A stretch of DNA of 64,000 nt from positions 248,001 through 312,000 of the forward strand of contig NZ_AP014509.1 of NCBI RefSeq assembly GCF_000828655.1, written 5' to 3'. A model generated the notes under the pieces. It did no database searches. It saw nothing but the letters and a program-made list of their open reading frames with translations, and was not told where the DNA came from. The translations under genes were made by a program, and so were the position numbers. Position 1 is the first letter of the stretch. Every line of letters begins with the position of its first letter. This DNA is from Thermotoga caldifontis AZM44c09 (GTDB lineage: Bacteria; Thermotogota; Thermotogae; Thermotogales; DSM-5069). Shown here piece after piece: positions 29,511 through 37,685 of the stretch.

Positions 29511-32046
29511 GATCGAGAACTTTCTTGGTATAGAAAGCTGTGAGCTCGACTTCAAAGATGGCGTGTTCCTGATCGTCGGACAGAACGGGGCGGGGAAGTC
29601 TTCCCTGCTCGAGGCGATCGTTTTCTCACTCTACGGAGTCGGTGTTCGTTACGGAAAGAGGAGCCCCTTCGATTACGTTCGATCCGGAGCCGATCAGTGT
29701 ACGGTGAAGTTTTCTTTCCTGAGGAAAGGGAAAAAGTACGAGGTGATCAGACGCATCAGGATGAGAGACAGGGTGAGCGAAGCGCTCCTCACCGTCAACG
29801 ACAAGATCGTGGCCTCACAGCGTAGCCTGGTGGACGAAAAACTCAAAGAAGCCATGGAAACGAGTTACGAGAGCTTCATAAGCACCTTCCTGTTACCGCA
29901 GGGTATGGTCGCGAGCCTGCTCACCGCCACGCGTTCGAGGATCAACGAGGTGGTCTTCGACGTTCTGTTCGAAAAGAAGAAACTCACAAAGATCGTCGAA
30001 AAAGTCAGCGACGCGTTCAAGGATGCCCAGCACGAAAGGGACGAACTCCTGCGGAGGATCAACGATCTGAACAACGAGATAGAAAAGATCGAGTCTCACA
30101 TCAGAGAGACTCCCCTCGAGACGCTGGAGAGAGAGATCAAAGTTCTGGAGAAAGAGCTGACACTGAAGGAAGAAAGGCTGAGGGAGATAGAGCAGGAGCT
30201 TCAGATACACCGGCAGATGGAAAGCTTCGAAAGGATGCTTCAGGCCAAGCTCGAAGAAAGACAGAACCTGCTCAGATCGATCGAAGAGGAAAAGAAGATA
30301 TCCACCGCCAGATCGCTGGAATTGCCCTATCGGGAACTGCTCCACGCCTGTGAATCTCTCAACAGAGTCGAGAATGCCCTTGAAAGGCTCAGGGCGAGCC
30401 GAACGAAGATCCAGCAGGAAACACAGAGGTTGGAACAGGAGATCGAAAAGACCAGACTCGAACTGTACGAATGTGAGGGTACGGTTCAGAAAGTTCAAAC
30501 ACACATCGAGAAACTTTCGAAGATAGACGAGCAGAGCGAACCACTGGTGCAGAGCGTGTCCAGCTTGAAAGATCGCAAAATGATGTTCGAACAGCAACTG
30601 TCGAGCAAGAAACAGGAACTCGAGAAGGTGAGGAAAAGAATCGAAGAGAAAAAGAAAGAACACACCGAGCTCGAACGAAAGCTGGATTCGCTGATCGAAC
30701 AGTTCGAAAAGATGAAGCCTTCGGCGATCGTCTGGATGGCGGACCAGATAGCACAGCAGCTGAACGATGGAGACAGATGCCCCGTCTGTGGGGGCATCTA
30801 CAGCAAGAGGAAGGTGGAGGAACTCGAATACGACCTTGAAGGCTACAAGAAGCTGAAAGATTCGATCGACGAGACCAAAGAAAAAAAGGCTCAGCTTTTC
30901 GCTGAGCTACAGAACCTCTCGGAGGTCGCAGAAAAACTCGAAGGAGAGGTCAAATCACTTGAAAAAGAACTCGAAGCGATCTCGACAGAAGAAGGACGGA
31001 TCGTCCAGGAACTCTTGCAGATGGGTTACTCACCGCAACTCAAAAAGAAACTCAGAGAATTCTCCGCTGAACTTCAGAAATTGCTGGAGAGAAAGTCCGT
31101 CTTGGCCTCACAACTTTCGAAGCTCGACGGCACGAAGCAGCAACTCCACAGCAGGTTGAAGGAACTCGACGAGGAACTCGAGAACCAGATGAAAGAGAGA
31201 GACGTGGCACTGGAGAAAAAACAGAGAATCGAAAAAGCATTCTTCCGGGCGCTCGAAGACATCAACATGGACTTTGAGACCTTCAAAAAGTACGTCGCGA
31301 AGGAACTGCCAAAATTCAGCGCTCAGGAGAGATTTTCGAAGATCGAAGCCGAGATAGAACAGCTGAAGGTTCAGATAGAACAGTTCAAAAGATCTCTGAA
31401 GACGAGCAAGGAAGAGTGCCAGAAGATGGCAGAATCGCTGCGGCAGGAATTGCAAAGGTTGAAGGGTGAAAGGGACGAGAAGATCAAGAAGAAAGCCATC
31501 GTCGAACAGTCCATAGAAAGGAGGAAACTCCTGCAGGCTCAGCTGAAAGAGCTGGAAGAGAAGTTCGAGCAGGCCCGTAAACTGTCCACCGTGTTGTCCT
31601 TAGTGAAGGACACGCTCGCCGCACGGGAATTTCAATCCTACGTTGCGGACCTCGTGCTGAGAAACATCGTGGAACGCACGAACCAGTTGCTGGATTTTCT
31701 GACCGACGGAAGGTTCTCACTCTCGATCGATGAGGACGGTTTCGTGGTGAGGGACGAGGGAGTGAAGAGGGATGCGAGCGGGCTTTCGGGGGGAGAGAAA
31801 ACTCTCGTTTCGATCGCACTCGCGATGAGCATCGCTGAAGAGGCAACGGGTGAGATGGAAGCGTTCTTCATAGATGAAGGTTTTTCGAGTCTTGACAGTG
31901 ACAACAAGACCAAGGTTGCAGACGCCCTGAAGAGGCTCGAGAAACTCAACAAAGTGATAGGTTTCGTCACGCATGAACCGCAGTTCGCCGAGTACTTCGA
32001 GCGGAAACTCCTGGTCGAGAAGGGTGGTAAGCTGCGATGGATATGA
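29491..32046 (+). CDS. sbcC: SbcC/Rad50-type DNA repair ATPase, apparent CTG start
   Basis: About 851 residues. Walker A is GQNGAGKSS near residue 31. Long coiled coils flank a zinc hook (CPVCGG, around residue 430), and the C-terminal lobe has the signature LSGGEKTLVSIAL and Walker B AFFIDEGFSSLD. The N-terminal strand RPLRIEIENFLGIESCELDF, needed for the ATPase fold, is encoded from 29491, where the codon is CTG, 8 nt after GGAGGT. No ATG, GTG or TTG occurs in frame between the upstream stop (29473) and the GTG at 29563, and starting there would remove the first beta strands. I therefore place the start at CTG. Confidence 0.88.
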   Translation: MRPLRIEIENFLGIESCELDFKDGVFLIVGQNGAGKSSLLEAIVFSLYGVGVRYGKRSPFDYVRSGADQCTVKFSFLRKGKKYEVIRRIRMRDRVSEALLTVNDKIVASQRSLVDEKLKEAMETSYESFISTFLLPQGMVASLLTATRSRINEVVFDVLFEKKKLTKIVEKVSDAFKDAQHERDELLRRINDLNNEIEKIESHIRETPLETLEREIKVLEKELTLKEERLREIEQELQIHRQMESFERMLQAKLEERQNLLRSIEEEKKISTARSLELPYRELLHACESLNRVENALERLRASRTKIQQETQRLEQEIEKTRLELYECEGTVQKVQTHIEKLSKIDEQSEPLVQSVSSLKDRKMMFEQQLSSKKQELEKVRKRIEEKKKEHTELERKLDSLIEQFEKMKPSAIVWMADQIAQQLNDGDRCPVCGGIYSKRKVEELEYDLEGYKKLKDSIDETKEKKAQLFAELQNLSEVAEKLEGEVKSLEKELEAISTEEGRIVQELLQMGYSPQLKKKLREFSAELQKLLERKSVLASQLSKLDGTKQQLHSRLKELDEELENQMKERDVALEKKQRIEKAFFRALEDINMDFETFKKYVAKELPKFSAQERFSKIEAEIEQLKVQIEQFKRSLKTSKEECQKMAESLRQELQRLKGERDEKIKKKAIVEQSIERRKLLQAQLKELEEKFEQARKLSTVLSLVKDTLAAREFQSYVADLVLRNIVERTNQLLDFLTDGRFSLSIDEDGFVVRDEGVKRDASGLSGGEKTLVSIALAMSIAEEATGEMEAFFIDEGFSSLDSDNKTKVADALKRLEKLNKVIGFVTHEPQFAEYFERKLLVEKGGKLRWI

Positions 32047-32672
32047 ACGACGATGTCGAAAAACTGGTTGAGAGGATAATGACGGAAAAGGGTGTCGAAG
32101 CCATTCCCAACCTGATAAACCTGCTCACGGACGAGGACGAGAAGGTTAGAGAGATCGTTCTGCAGATCATTTACAGATTCGGTGATTCGGCGCGACCGAT
32201 TCTGTTGCAGAAGTACAGAGAACATTTGAAGGCAGGTCAGCAGAACGACGTGGTACTGCTCTATCTTGTGGACATTCTCTCAGACCTGGGTGAAGCGAGT
32301 ATAAAGAAGGATTTGATGAACCTGTTGTGCAGGTACGACGATGAAACTGCTCAGCTCGTCATATACGAAGCGATGTGCAAACTCGGAGACGGTGAGAGGA
32401 TACTCGACGTGCTCTCTTACTATCTGCTCGAAGACGAGTACAGAGAGGAACTCGCAACCCAGGTGATCATGGCGCTGTCTCACGTTCCAACGTTCCGAAC
32501 GGTGGAAGTGCTCGCGAAGGCGTACGAAGATGAACGGTTCACGGAAGACATAAGGAAAGACATCGTCCAGGCCATCGCCATGGTGACCATGAAAGATCCC
32601 GGGCTCTGGGAACACTTCGAGAAAGTGGCGAGTGAGGATCTGGTTTCGCAGGTGAAGAACTTCACGCGGTGA
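32037..32672 (+). CDS. HEAT-like repeat protein, unknown function
   Basis: A 211-residue, mostly helical acidic protein. Pairs of helices recur about every 35 residues (AIPNLINLLTDEDEKVREIV, then ASIKKDLMNLLCRYDDETAQ), which resembles HEAT or PBS-lyase repeats that serve as binding scaffolds. No catalytic motif is seen. The start overlaps the end of sbcC by 10 nt, with GGGTGG ahead of the ATG, so it belongs to the panB-sbcDC transcript. A partner role for SbcCD is possible from position alone. Confidence 0.75.
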   Translation: MDMNDDVEKLVERIMTEKGVEAIPNLINLLTDEDEKVREIVLQIIYRFGDSARPILLQKYREHLKAGQQNDVVLLYLVDILSDLGEASIKKDLMNLLCRYDDETAQLVIYEAMCKLGDGERILDVLSYYLLEDEYREELATQVIMALSHVPTFRTVEVLAKAYEDERFTEDIRKDIVQAIAMVTMKDPGLWEHFEKVASEDLVSQVKNFTR

Positions 32673-32685
32673 CACAACAATCCTT

Positions 32686-32792
32686 AAAAAATATTGATTG
32701 AGCCGAGCTCGCGAGGACCGACGGGGTAGACCTATGGCCCGTTACGGTCTCACCTTCCAGGTTCGAACCCTCAGGCCGGCCTTGAGAGCGCT
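32686..32792 (-). ncRNA. Candidate structured small RNA
   Basis: On the minus strand, TTGCAA (32826-32821) and TACATA (32804-32799) with a 16-bp spacer form a possible promoter. About 105 nt downstream lies a T-run (32691-32686). The region between is unusually GC-rich and full of dyads: GAGAGCGCTCTC, GGCCGGCC, GGTTCGAACC, a hairpin formed by ACGGG with CCCGT extended by ACCG with CGGT, and a terminal GAGC-TCG-GCTC. I cannot match it to tRNA, SRP RNA, 5S rRNA, 6S RNA or RNase P. Nothing else is visible in the 218-bp gap. Confidence 0.35.
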
Positions 32793-32890
32793 CTCCACTA
32801 TGTAGATACGGAGAGGTATTTTGCAACAGAGTAACGATCGTGCGACGATGATGTTCAACTCGCGGAGACGAAATCACTCAATCCATCCGA

Positions 32891-34237
32891 TCAGGATCGT
32901 GTGAAATTCACAAGCTTTTCGACTGCGTGGGCGACCTGGACCAGCAAGTCCTCCCTCCACCACTTCGTGACGAACTGCACTCCAGCTGGTAAACCATCAA
33001 CACGACCGAACGGCAAATTCAGCGCGGGCAGGCCGGAGATGTTGAACTCGGCGGTGAAACGTGTGAGCCTTCTGGCCATTTCGACCGCACCCTCTCCTTG
33101 AATCGGAGGAGCGACGATGGGCACCGTCGGAAGGATCAAAAGGTCGTATTCTTTGAACAATTCTCTGAAGCTGTGCTTCACGATCGTTTGAACTCTCCTC
33201 GCCAGCGCGTAATCCGTTCCACTCACGGAGGCCCCCTCCATCAATCTCTGTCTGACGTCTTCTCCGAACAGCTCTGGATGCTCCCTCAACCTTTCTCTGT
33301 GGAATGCCGCCGCCTCCGCCTGCGTGATCAAACCGTTGGCCGCCGCGGCATCTTTCAACCATTCGAGGGGTCTCTCTTCCACGACGGCTCCGAGCTTTTC
33401 CAGCACGCGGGCCGCCTCGTCGACGATTTTCAGAATTCTCTCATCGGCTTTGGAAATGAATTCACCCACAGGCTTCAGAACCTTTATTCCCTCAGGAAAC
33501 CTTTCAAAATCTGGTTCTCTGATGGGTGCTCTCAGCGAGAAGGGATCTCTCTCATCGTACCTGCAGATCACCTTCAGCACGGTCCAGGCATCCTCGACGC
33601 AGCTGGCTAAAGGTCCCACGTGGTCCAGGTGCCACGACAGCGGCAGAACACCCCTCACGCTCACCCTTCCGTAGGTGGGTTTCAACCCAACAACTCCGCA
33701 CAGCGCCGCGGGAATGCGTATCGAACCGCCGGTGTCCGTTCCGAGGGCCGCCACGACCATGTCCGTGGCGACGGCAACCGCAGATCCACCGGAAGAACCA
33801 CCGGAGATCCTGCTCGGATCGTGCGGGTTTCTGCACGGACCGAAGTGCGGGTTGTTGTTCGTCACACCGAGCGCGATCTCGTGGAGGTTCGTCTTTCCAA
33901 CGATTATGGCACCGGCCTTCTTGAGCTGCTGCACCACGAACGCGTCTTCTTTCGCAACGTTGTCTTTGAAGAACAAGCTTCCCGCCGTGGTCTTCAGACT
34001 GGCAACGTCGATCAGGTCCTTAACGGCGATGGGTACTCCGTAGAGTGGGGGAAGGTCTTCTCTGTTCTTGAACGAGTTTTCCAGAAATTTTGCCGTTTTC
34101 ATGGCACCTTCGTAGTCGAGACTTATGAAAGCTCCCAGGTGTTTCTGCGCCTCTATCTTTTTGAAACACTCCTCGACGAACTCTTTCGGTCTGAACTTTC
34201 TCTGAGCGTAGAGTCCGACCAGATCCTTTATTTTCAT
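32891..34237 (-). CDS. Amidase-signature family hydrolase
   Basis: About 448 residues. The Ser-cisSer-Lys triad is visible: VPIAVKDLIDV (Lys), GGSSGGSAVAVAT (cis-Ser) and GTDTGGSIRIPAALCG (nucleophile Ser). It hydrolyses an amide, and the family includes GatA, but there is no gatB or gatC here. It follows a dipeptide epimerase and a transglutaminase-like gene on the same strand, so a role in breaking down peptides or amino-acid amides fits. The ATG at 34237, after GGGGGTGATCGAG, is preferred to the upstream codon at 34246. Confidence 0.85.
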   Translation of the reverse strand: MKIKDLVGLYAQRKFRPKEFVEECFKKIEAQKHLGAFISLDYEGAMKTAKFLENSFKNREDLPPLYGVPIAVKDLIDVASLKTTAGSLFFKDNVAKEDAFVVQQLKKAGAIIVGKTNLHEIALGVTNNNPHFGPCRNPHDPSRISGGSSGGSAVAVATDMVVAALGTDTGGSIRIPAALCGVVGLKPTYGRVSVRGVLPLSWHLDHVGPLASCVEDAWTVLKVICRYDERDPFSLRAPIREPDFERFPEGIKVLKPVGEFISKADERILKIVDEAARVLEKLGAVVEERPLEWLKDAAAANGLITQAEAAAFHRERLREHPELFGEDVRQRLMEGASVSGTDYALARRVQTIVKHSFRELFKEYDLLILPTVPIVAPPIQGEGAVEMARRLTRFTAEFNISGLPALNLPFGRVDGLPAGVQFVTKWWREDLLVQVAHAVEKLVNFTRS

Positions 34238-34242
34238 CTCGA

Positions 34243-35280
34243 TCACCCCCGACTCAACTTCATCTTTGGACCTTCCTGAACGAACTTTCCCCTGAACGAA
34301 GGTTCGTTGAGCAACAGGTGGCTGTCCAGATCGTGAAAGTCGAACGCACCCGTACCGAGCGCGAACTGGACGCTCTGGTTGATCCCGAGGCTCGATTCAG
34401 CCATGCAACCGATCATCAGCTTCAAATTGGAAGCTTTCGCGAGTTCCACTATAGCCATGGCATCGCTCAGTCCACTCTTCATGAGCTTTATGTTGATGTA
34501 ATCCACCGCCTCTTCCTTCATCAGTCTCAGCACGTCGTACTTTCGTTTTGCAGATTCGTCCGCCGCCACCGGGAACGGAGAGTGGAACCTGACGAACCTG
34601 AGACCCTCAACGTCGTACCAGACCACGGGCTGCTCGTAGACGGCTATGTCCACACCGCTGCGGTACACGACGTTCGCGAACTCGATCGCCTGCTTCGGTG
34701 TGTAACCCATGTTCGCATCGACTATGAACTTCGCCCCCTTAGCCACCTTTGCGATCTCGAGCATCGCTTCGATGTCTTCTTTGAGGTTTTCACCCACCTT
34801 GATCTTGATCGTTCTGAAACCTTCTTTGAAAATCTTTTCGGCGTCTTTCACCCTGTTTTCCAGGGTGTCTATGCCCACAGTCTTGTCGGTCTCGATCTCC
34901 TCCTTCGCCCCTCCAAGAAACTCCGCCACGGATACGTTCAGTTCCTCGCAGAGGGCATCGAGCGCGGCGAACTGTACGGCGGCTTTCAGACTCGGAGTTG
35001 CCAGAAGTCTGTCGGTGATTTCGAAGATCTTCGCGTAGTTGCGCACATCGAGACCCACCAGACTCTCTTTCAAAAAGTTCTCCATCGCCAAAAGCATTTC
35101 GACCCTTTCACCGTTGACCCTGAAGGATGGGGACGCCTCACCCTTTCCCACAGCACCGCTGTCCAGAAACAGTTCAACTTCGACGTTGCTCGCCTCAGAA
35201 GATACGCTTCCTGTGATGTGGAAGGGTTTGTGATAAACGTACTTTTTCAACGTCAGCCGAACATCCTTTATCTTTCCCAT
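34243..35280 (-). CDS. L-Ala-D/L-Glu epimerase (enolase superfamily)
   Basis: A 345-residue enzyme of the muconate-lactonising subgroup. Catalytic features are in FRTIKIKVGENL (KxK base), FIVDANMGYT, YEQPV and PVAADESAKR (three acidic Mg2+ ligands) and INIKLMKSGL (second Lys). The length and motifs match the T. maritima dipeptide epimerase, which acts on L-Ala-D-Glu from murein. With the adjacent amidase and transglutaminase-like genes it suggests recycling of cell-wall peptides. It ends 5 bp before the amidase start and begins 3 bp after the gene upstream. Confidence 0.88.
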   Translation of the reverse strand: MGKIKDVRLTLKKYVYHKPFHITGSVSSEASNVEVELFLDSGAVGKGEASPSFRVNGERVEMLLAMENFLKESLVGLDVRNYAKIFEITDRLLATPSLKAAVQFAALDALCEELNVSVAEFLGGAKEEIETDKTVGIDTLENRVKDAEKIFKEGFRTIKIKVGENLKEDIEAMLEIAKVAKGAKFIVDANMGYTPKQAIEFANVVYRSGVDIAVYEQPVVWYDVEGLRFVRFHSPFPVAADESAKRKYDVLRLMKEEAVDYINIKLMKSGLSDAMAIVELAKASNLKLMIGCMAESSLGINQSVQFALGTGAFDFHDLDSHLLLNEPSFRGKFVQEGPKMKLSRG

Positions 35281-35283
35281 CGT

Positions 35284-36606
35284 TCAGACCTCCCAGCCTT
35301 CGAACCGCACCACGCTGATGTGAGTTTCCAGACCGATCTTCTTGCTGTGCGTTTCGGCTTCGCCGAGCTGGTTGTCCGTGGGGTCTTCCCTGTAGAACTT
35401 CGGTTCCGGTGTGAACTGTTTCATGAAATCATCGTTCGCGACCATCCTGAAGCCGTCCAGATTTCCAAAATAGAAGCTGCGCAGCTTCTCATCGTACCTC
35501 CTCGCGCCACCGAAGGAAGGATCGGCCGGAAGCCAGCCGTAAGGTTTGACGTAGAACAGCGCCCAATCGTGCGGTGAGACGAAGTACGGCGTGACGTACC
35601 AGCCAGATTGCCACCTCGCAGGAACATTCACGATCCTGCACATCGTTATGAACAGCAGAGCTTGAAAACCGCAATCACCCTTGAGGTTTTCAGCCACGTA
35701 CTGTGATATGTTCTCGTAAGTTGCGTAGGGTTTGACGTAGCAGTATCTCACCCTGCTCGTGATCCAGTCGTAAATGCGCTTGGCCTTCAAATAAGGGTTC
35801 TTTTCGCCACCGACGATCTTGAGAGCCAGGTATCTGATGTAAGGTGTGAAGACTATGTGGGGAGGTTCTTCCCCAAGAAAATCGTCCACGTCGCACTCCT
35901 GAACCGCTGAAGGATCGACCCTGTTGATCCATTCGCGGACAGTGTATTCGAACTCGACGATGTACTCTCTGCTCGTGCCTTCGAAGAAGATGGTCCTTTG
36001 AGGAACATCGTTGTCGGCCAGAAAGTAGTTCTCTTCGCTCATGTACAGGAGCTTCACATCTTCGATCTGAAAGCCTTCCTTTGGAAAGGGCAGCCAGACT
36101 CTGAAATAGTCCTCTGGCGAATCCAGCGTCGCCTTCAACTTTATTCGTACCCTGTAAGTCTTCGGGGCCGAACCGTGGGCGAGCGCCTTTATCCTCTCCT
36201 CGATCAACTGTCTGTTCTTTTCCTCTTCGGGATCGGTCAGCATCCTGGACTTGTACTCCGGCCGGGCGAAGGCGATGTTCTGAACGAACCTTTCGAAGAA
36301 TCTCCTTTTCTTGTTGACGAGGATGAAATCGACGCAACCTTCGTCTATGAGCCTGTAAAACTCATCGTAATCGAAATCCCGAATCATTTCCCGCGCCTTT
36401 TCCAGTGCCTCCGCTTCATCGTACGGATGCGCCGCGAGCAACCTCCTGATCCTGAACCTTTCGTATTCGAGACGTTGCCTCTGCACCTCGCTGATGCGCG
36501 TGTCCCTCAGCCACCTGTCGATCAGACTTATGGCGTTTTCCCAATCACCCATCTGCTCTGCACGCCGAACGTTCTCAGGCAAACCGCACATGAGGAACTC
36601 AAGCAT
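35284..36606 (-). CDS. Transglutaminase-like (papain-fold) protein
   Basis: About 440 residues. The N-terminal third is helical and repeat-like (QMGDWENAISLIDRWLRDTR). The middle is beta-rich, and the C-terminal half is a transglutaminase core with Cys in KGDCGFQALLF, His in VSPHDWALFYV and Asp in WLPADPSFGGARR, a complete triad. There is no signal peptide, so it is probably a cytosolic peptidase or amide hydrolase. It sits between the TIM-barrel isomerase and the dipeptide epimerase. The ATG at 36606 after GGGGGTG is the preferred start. Confidence 0.85.
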   Translation of the reverse strand: MLEFLMCGLPENVRRAEQMGDWENAISLIDRWLRDTRISEVQRQRLEYERFRIRRLLAAHPYDEAEALEKAREMIRDFDYDEFYRLIDEGCVDFILVNKKRRFFERFVQNIAFARPEYKSRMLTDPEEEKNRQLIEERIKALAHGSAPKTYRVRIKLKATLDSPEDYFRVWLPFPKEGFQIEDVKLLYMSEENYFLADNDVPQRTIFFEGTSREYIVEFEYTVREWINRVDPSAVQECDVDDFLGEEPPHIVFTPYIRYLALKIVGGEKNPYLKAKRIYDWITSRVRYCYVKPYATYENISQYVAENLKGDCGFQALLFITMCRIVNVPARWQSGWYVTPYFVSPHDWALFYVKPYGWLPADPSFGGARRYDEKLRSFYFGNLDGFRMVANDDFMKQFTPEPKFYREDPTDNQLGEAETHSKKIGLETHISVVRFEGWEV

Positions 36607-37468
36607 GTCGAACACCCCCAGCGGCCGACAGGTTTCTCAGCTTTTCCAGGCTCTCAGGAATATCCTTTTCGAACCGGTTCAGGTCGTTTATTTCGAGCAC
36701 GACGATGCCATCGAATTTCTCGCGGACCAGCTCGAAGAGTTCTTCGAAAGGTATTCTTCCACAACCTATGGGCAGATGCAGGTCCCCCACTCCGTAGAGG
36801 TAAGCGAACGGTGATGAAGCGACCGAGGGTTCGTAGTCTTCCTCAGGTCTGCCGAAGTTGTCGTGCACGTGGAGCTCGAAGGCGTGAGGAAGTCCAAGGG
36901 AGATCTGTCTCAGAAATTCCTTCTCGTTCCCTCTCAGCTTCAAGAACAGATGTCCCACGTCGATCAAGAGTCTCACGTTCGGATGGTTCACGGCCTGAAC
37001 GATCTCGAGTGTCTGCTCGATCGTTTGCTTCGTGTTCTCCACAACGAGAGACACACACACTTTCTCGAGCTTGTCACAGAGTTTTTTGAGATTTTCTATC
37101 TCTCTCTTCTTTCTCTCGCCATCTTCATCGAACCAGCCACAGTGGTAAACCACGCTTTCTGCACCGACGGAGGAAGCAAAATCTATTGTGGCCGACAGGA
37201 TCGAAAAATCTTCTTCTCTGCCCGACGAGAGATTCACCGGATCGGGACCGTGGACTGTGAACTTCAGATCGAAGCTTTTGAGGATCTGCTGGATGGGGTT
37301 TAGTCGCTTTGAAATTATCTTGCCATCGAGGATCACATCGAGACCCGCAGGGGGTATCTCTGCGTAATCGAACCCAAAACGCTGAAATTTCTCAAGTTCC
37401 GCTCTGAGAACCTCGTAAGAACCGGATAAACGTCTTGTGTCGATGTTTATGCCAAAACCTTTGACCAA
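36599..37468 (-). CDS. Sugar-phosphate isomerase/epimerase-like TIM-barrel protein
   Basis: About 289 residues of the AP-endonuclease-2/xylose-isomerase-like family. Likely metal ligands are in FTVHGPDPVN, VVYHCGWFDE, LVVENTKQT, LLIDVGHLFLK, ELHVHDNFG and VVLEIND. The substrate cannot be inferred. The proposed TTG start (37468) has GGGTGG just upstream; the longer frame to 37516 runs into the divergent promoter region. First gene of the minus-strand operon that continues to the amidase, overlapping the next gene by 8 nt. Confidence 0.8.
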   Translation of the reverse strand: MVKGFGINIDTRRLSGSYEVLRAELEKFQRFGFDYAEIPPAGLDVILDGKIISKRLNPIQQILKSFDLKFTVHGPDPVNLSSGREEDFSILSATIDFASSVGAESVVYHCGWFDEDGERKKREIENLKKLCDKLEKVCVSLVVENTKQTIEQTLEIVQAVNHPNVRLLIDVGHLFLKLRGNEKEFLRQISLGLPHAFELHVHDNFGRPEEDYEPSVASSPFAYLYGVGDLHLPIGCGRIPFEELFELVREKFDGIVVLEINDLNRFEKDIPESLEKLRNLSAAGGVRHA

Positions 37469-37517
37469 AGTTGCCACCCACAGTTTTTCGCAATTTTTCG
37501 AAACTCTTCGTAACACA

Positions 37518-37546
37518 TTGACACCTTTTGTAACTTTTGCTATAGT
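37518..37546 (+). promoter_or_regulatory. Strong promoter of the ABC transporter operon
   Basis: TTGACA (37518-37523) and TATAGT (37541-37546) are separated by exactly 17 bp, an almost perfect sigma-70-type promoter. A second AT-rich box, TATTATAG, follows. A start near 37553 leaves a leader of about 130 nt in which I see no clear hairpin. Confidence 0.8.
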
Positions 37547-37685
37547 TATTATAGCCCTTTTCTGGACACAGAGAGCACTCCGATGGTGCTGGTGGCTGAA
37601 TCTTTGCTCAGATCAAGAAATTCTTAAGGTTCTCAAATCTGGTTTCATCTTTCATACCCATTCTACTCCTGAAGGGGGGTTGCGT

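Noticed and set aside
32700-32785. tRNA gene suggested by GGTTCGAACC
   Set aside because: The T-stem and acceptor arms do not pair on either strand and no anticodon arm forms; the motif is simply a self-complementary 10-mer.
37437-37685. 83-codon N-terminal extension of the binding protein
   Set aside because: It spans a near-perfect promoter and lacks a ribosome site; the signal peptide begins at the GTG at 37686.
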